In this document: in pieces, positions 62,154-64,000 of the stretch | How the letters are laid out: the number at the start of each line of letters is the position of its first letter | Position numbering within the stretch: position 1 is the first letter of the stretch | Origin: Primula veris | Taxonomy: Eukaryota > Streptophyta > Magnoliopsida > Ericales > Primulaceae | Reading direction: 5' to 3' | Length of the DNA stretch: 64,000 nucleotides | Assembly (NCBI GenBank): GCA_963682055.1 | Contig: OY821747.1 | Location: 33,912,126 to 33,976,125 of the forward strand | The notes under the pieces: generated by a model | The model's input: only the letters and a program-made list of their open reading frames with translations | Databases searched by the model: none | What the model was told of the DNA's origin: nothing | Program-made: the position numbers and the translations under genes

Positions 62154-63660
62154 CTGTTTGTTCAGCTTATTCAGGGTCAATGTTCTAAAAAGCAAGCATA
62201 GGCAGAAATTAGATTAAAGACAGGCTTGAAGATCGTCACTAGGTTTCCGTTTCATCTTTCTTTCTGTTTTTGATACTTGTTAGAGCCGATATACCTTACC
62301 ATTAAAAGTCCTTGCCAATAGTAAGTATGGTAATTTTTTATAAACCACAGGCTCGACTATTATCTAGTCGATGGACATCAACTAAATAATGGACAGTAAC
62401 ATCAACTATACAATTTGTTAGCATTTGATACAAAAACGTAATTAAAAGGGACAGTAATATCGTCTATACTTCTTTTTATTATCATCAACTACCAATTATA
62501 CACCATTTTAGTACCATCATTTATCAAGTTATTTACGTTTTTAATATTGGTATTTGAACTAATTGCTTGTTTGGTTGCAGCTGTAGCAGTAGTAGTTGTA
62601 GCGTTTTTCGGAGTTAAGGCTGTTAGTTGGGTCAATGTTCTAAAAGCAAGCCTAGGCAGAAATTAGGTGGTAAGCGTAGCTTGATTAGGCGCTTATTTCT
62701 GTTTGGTTGTTTGGTTGCTACTTTAGCAGTAGTAATAGCATTTTCCGGAATTAAAGATGTTTGCTAGTTCAGCTTATTGAGGGTCAATGTTCTAAAAAAC
62801 AAGCCTAAGCAGAAATTAGGTGGTAAGTGTAGTAGCTTAAGATCCTAGGTGATTAGGCGCTTATTAAGCATAATTAGGCATATTTTATATTTTACATTTT
62901 ATAAGACTCGCCAGGTTTTTTATTTTAATCTCCCTTTCTGTTTTTGATACTTGTATTTGAACTGATTGCTTGTTTGGTTGCAGCTGTAGCATTTTTCAAG
63001 GTTATAGATGTTTACTAGTTTAGCTTATTCAGGGTCAATGTTCTAAAAACCAAGCAAGCGTAGGCTGAAATTAGGTGGTAACCGAAGCTTTATAGCCTAG
63101 GTGATTAGGCGCTTAGTAAGCATATTTTTATCTTTGACATTATATAAGACAGCCTTGAAGGTCCTCACTAGGTTTTTAATTTTTAATTTCCCTTCTGCTT
63201 TTGATATATTAGCATTAGAATTGATTGTTTTTAACATGTTAGTATTGGAACTAATTGTTTGTTTGGTTGTAGCTGTAGCATTAGTAGTAGGGGACGTTTA
63301 GTAACACGAAATACGAATTTTCCTATTTAGTACCATCAGCTATACAGTTTGTTAGCGTTTGATAAGAAAACGTAATTAGAAGGGATACTACTATGAAGTA
63401 TGCTCCTTTTTAGTCAACTATCAACTGTACACCATTTTGGTATCATCACTTATCAAGTTATTTACGTTTTTAATATTGGTATTTGAACTAATTCCTTGTT
63501 TGGTTGCAGCTGTAACAGTAGTAGTTGTAGCGTTTTTCGGAGTTAAAGCTGTTAGTTTAGTTTATTCAGGGTCAATGTTCTAAAACTAAAAGCAAGCATA
63601 GGCAGCAATTAGGTGGTAAGCCTTGCTTGATTAGGCACTTGCTAAGCAAGGTTTCAAAAG
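62154..63660 (+). repeat. Right flanking modules: decayed roughly 250-bp repeats with exon-end copies
   Basis: At least five decayed copies share GGTCAATGTTCTAAAA at about 62176, 62631, 62784, 63039 and 63571. In order the module has TTTGGTTGCAGCTGTAGCAG, GTAGCGTTTTTCGGAGTTAA, GCTGTTAG, GGTCAATGTTCTAAAA, AAATTAGGTGGTAAGC, GATTAGGCGCTTA and, in some copies, a segment like the end of the MED26-like exon followed by AGGTTT. A longer segment matching the left flank (27553-27675) occurs at about 62410 and 63345. No coding capacity. Confidence 0.75.
62213..62245 (+). pseudogene. Decayed copy of the MED26-like exon 3' end and splice donor
   Basis: 28 of 33 bases match the end of the exon at 27269-27301. 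The frame reads I-K-D-R-L-E-D-R-H-stop where the exon reads I-K-D-R-L-E-D-P-H-Q. CACCAG|GTT has become CACTAGGTT. A second copy at 63142-63174 matches at about 26 of 33, and a truncated one lies near 62901-62925. Confidence 0.6.
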
Positions 63661-64000
63661 GTGCTAGGCGGGGATGAGGCAGAGAGGTGCCGCCTAGGCG
63701 GGAAAACGACTTTTGAACGTTTTTACATGTTTTTCTTGGATTTGCATGCAACATACATGTTGTAAATAGTATAATCATGTTAAATCAAGCATTTAAAGTA
63801 AAGCAATAAATATTATGGTAATAATGTTCGAGAAGTTTAACATAAACAAACGATGTCATGAAAATGTCTCAAACACTTAACTTAAAAAGAAAATGCAACT
63901 ATAATCCAAAATCAACAAGATATCAAAAGAAAAGATCGGTATTAGTTTTGAAGGCTGACAAAGGCCGCCGATCAAAGAGAAAATATGTTTAAGATATGTT
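63661..64000. other. End of window, possible repeat end; no exon recognised
   Basis: Near 63650-63705 is GTTTCAAAAGGTGCTAGGCG with GCCGCCTAGGCGGG, a GCCTAGGCG-type palindromic motif seen in plant dispersed repeats. The rest is AT-rich. No sequence resembling the TFIIS N-terminal domain exon of the MED26-like gene was seen. Confidence 0.4.

Noticed and set aside
62580..63301. Hydrophobic ORF (63101-63301) as a membrane microprotein
   Set aside because: It runs through the decayed flanking modules. Its hydrophobicity comes from T-rich repeat sequence, and the frame is not kept in the other module copies.

Overview
This window is nuclear DNA from a flowering plant. Genes carry plant-style introns, AT-rich intergenic DNA is full of small plant transposons (TRIM, hAT, Stowaway-like, CACTA-like), and two families present (egg cell-secreted EC1 proteins and TPS-b terpene synthases) are plant-specific. 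The P450 and terpene synthase look most like those of Asteraceae (Artemisia/Tanacetum type). That placement is an inference from remembered family members, not a search result.

Left part (1-23.3 kb): two near-identical EC1-like genes point away from each other (234-647 minus, 22364-22777 plus) and lie in the arms of a large inverted duplication. Between them are an apparently intact CYP71-type cytochrome P450 (5043-7021, two exons) and a seven-exon plastid monoterpene synthase (14157-19911). The terpene synthase has every splice junction and catalytic motif but one in-frame TGA in exon 4. The two could form a small terpene-modification pair. They are separated by a 3.2-kb hAT transposon with a perfect 8-bp target duplication and a transposase holding three in-frame stops, and by retroelement remnants. 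A complete 312-bp TRIM retrotransposon sits upstream of the P450.

Middle (23.3-27.4 kb): MITEs and degenerate repeats, then a clear first exon of a MED26-like Mediator subunit (26931-27299). It ends at a GT splice donor with no second exon visible in the window.

Right part (27.4-64 kb): a tandem satellite of about 34.5 kb (about 275 monomers of 124/126 bp), with nested higher-order duplications (about 7.67 kb, 2.01 kb, 5.15 kb, 4.02 kb, 1.13 kb). The flanks contain diverged single-copy versions of the monomer. On the right there are several decayed copies of a roughly 250-bp module that includes the 3' end of the MED26 exon and its splice donor. The simplest reading is that the array expanded inside the first intron of the MED26-like gene, making it at least 36.7 kb long. 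Alternatively, the gene is broken here. No RNA genes, CRISPR arrays or organelle inserts were recognised.
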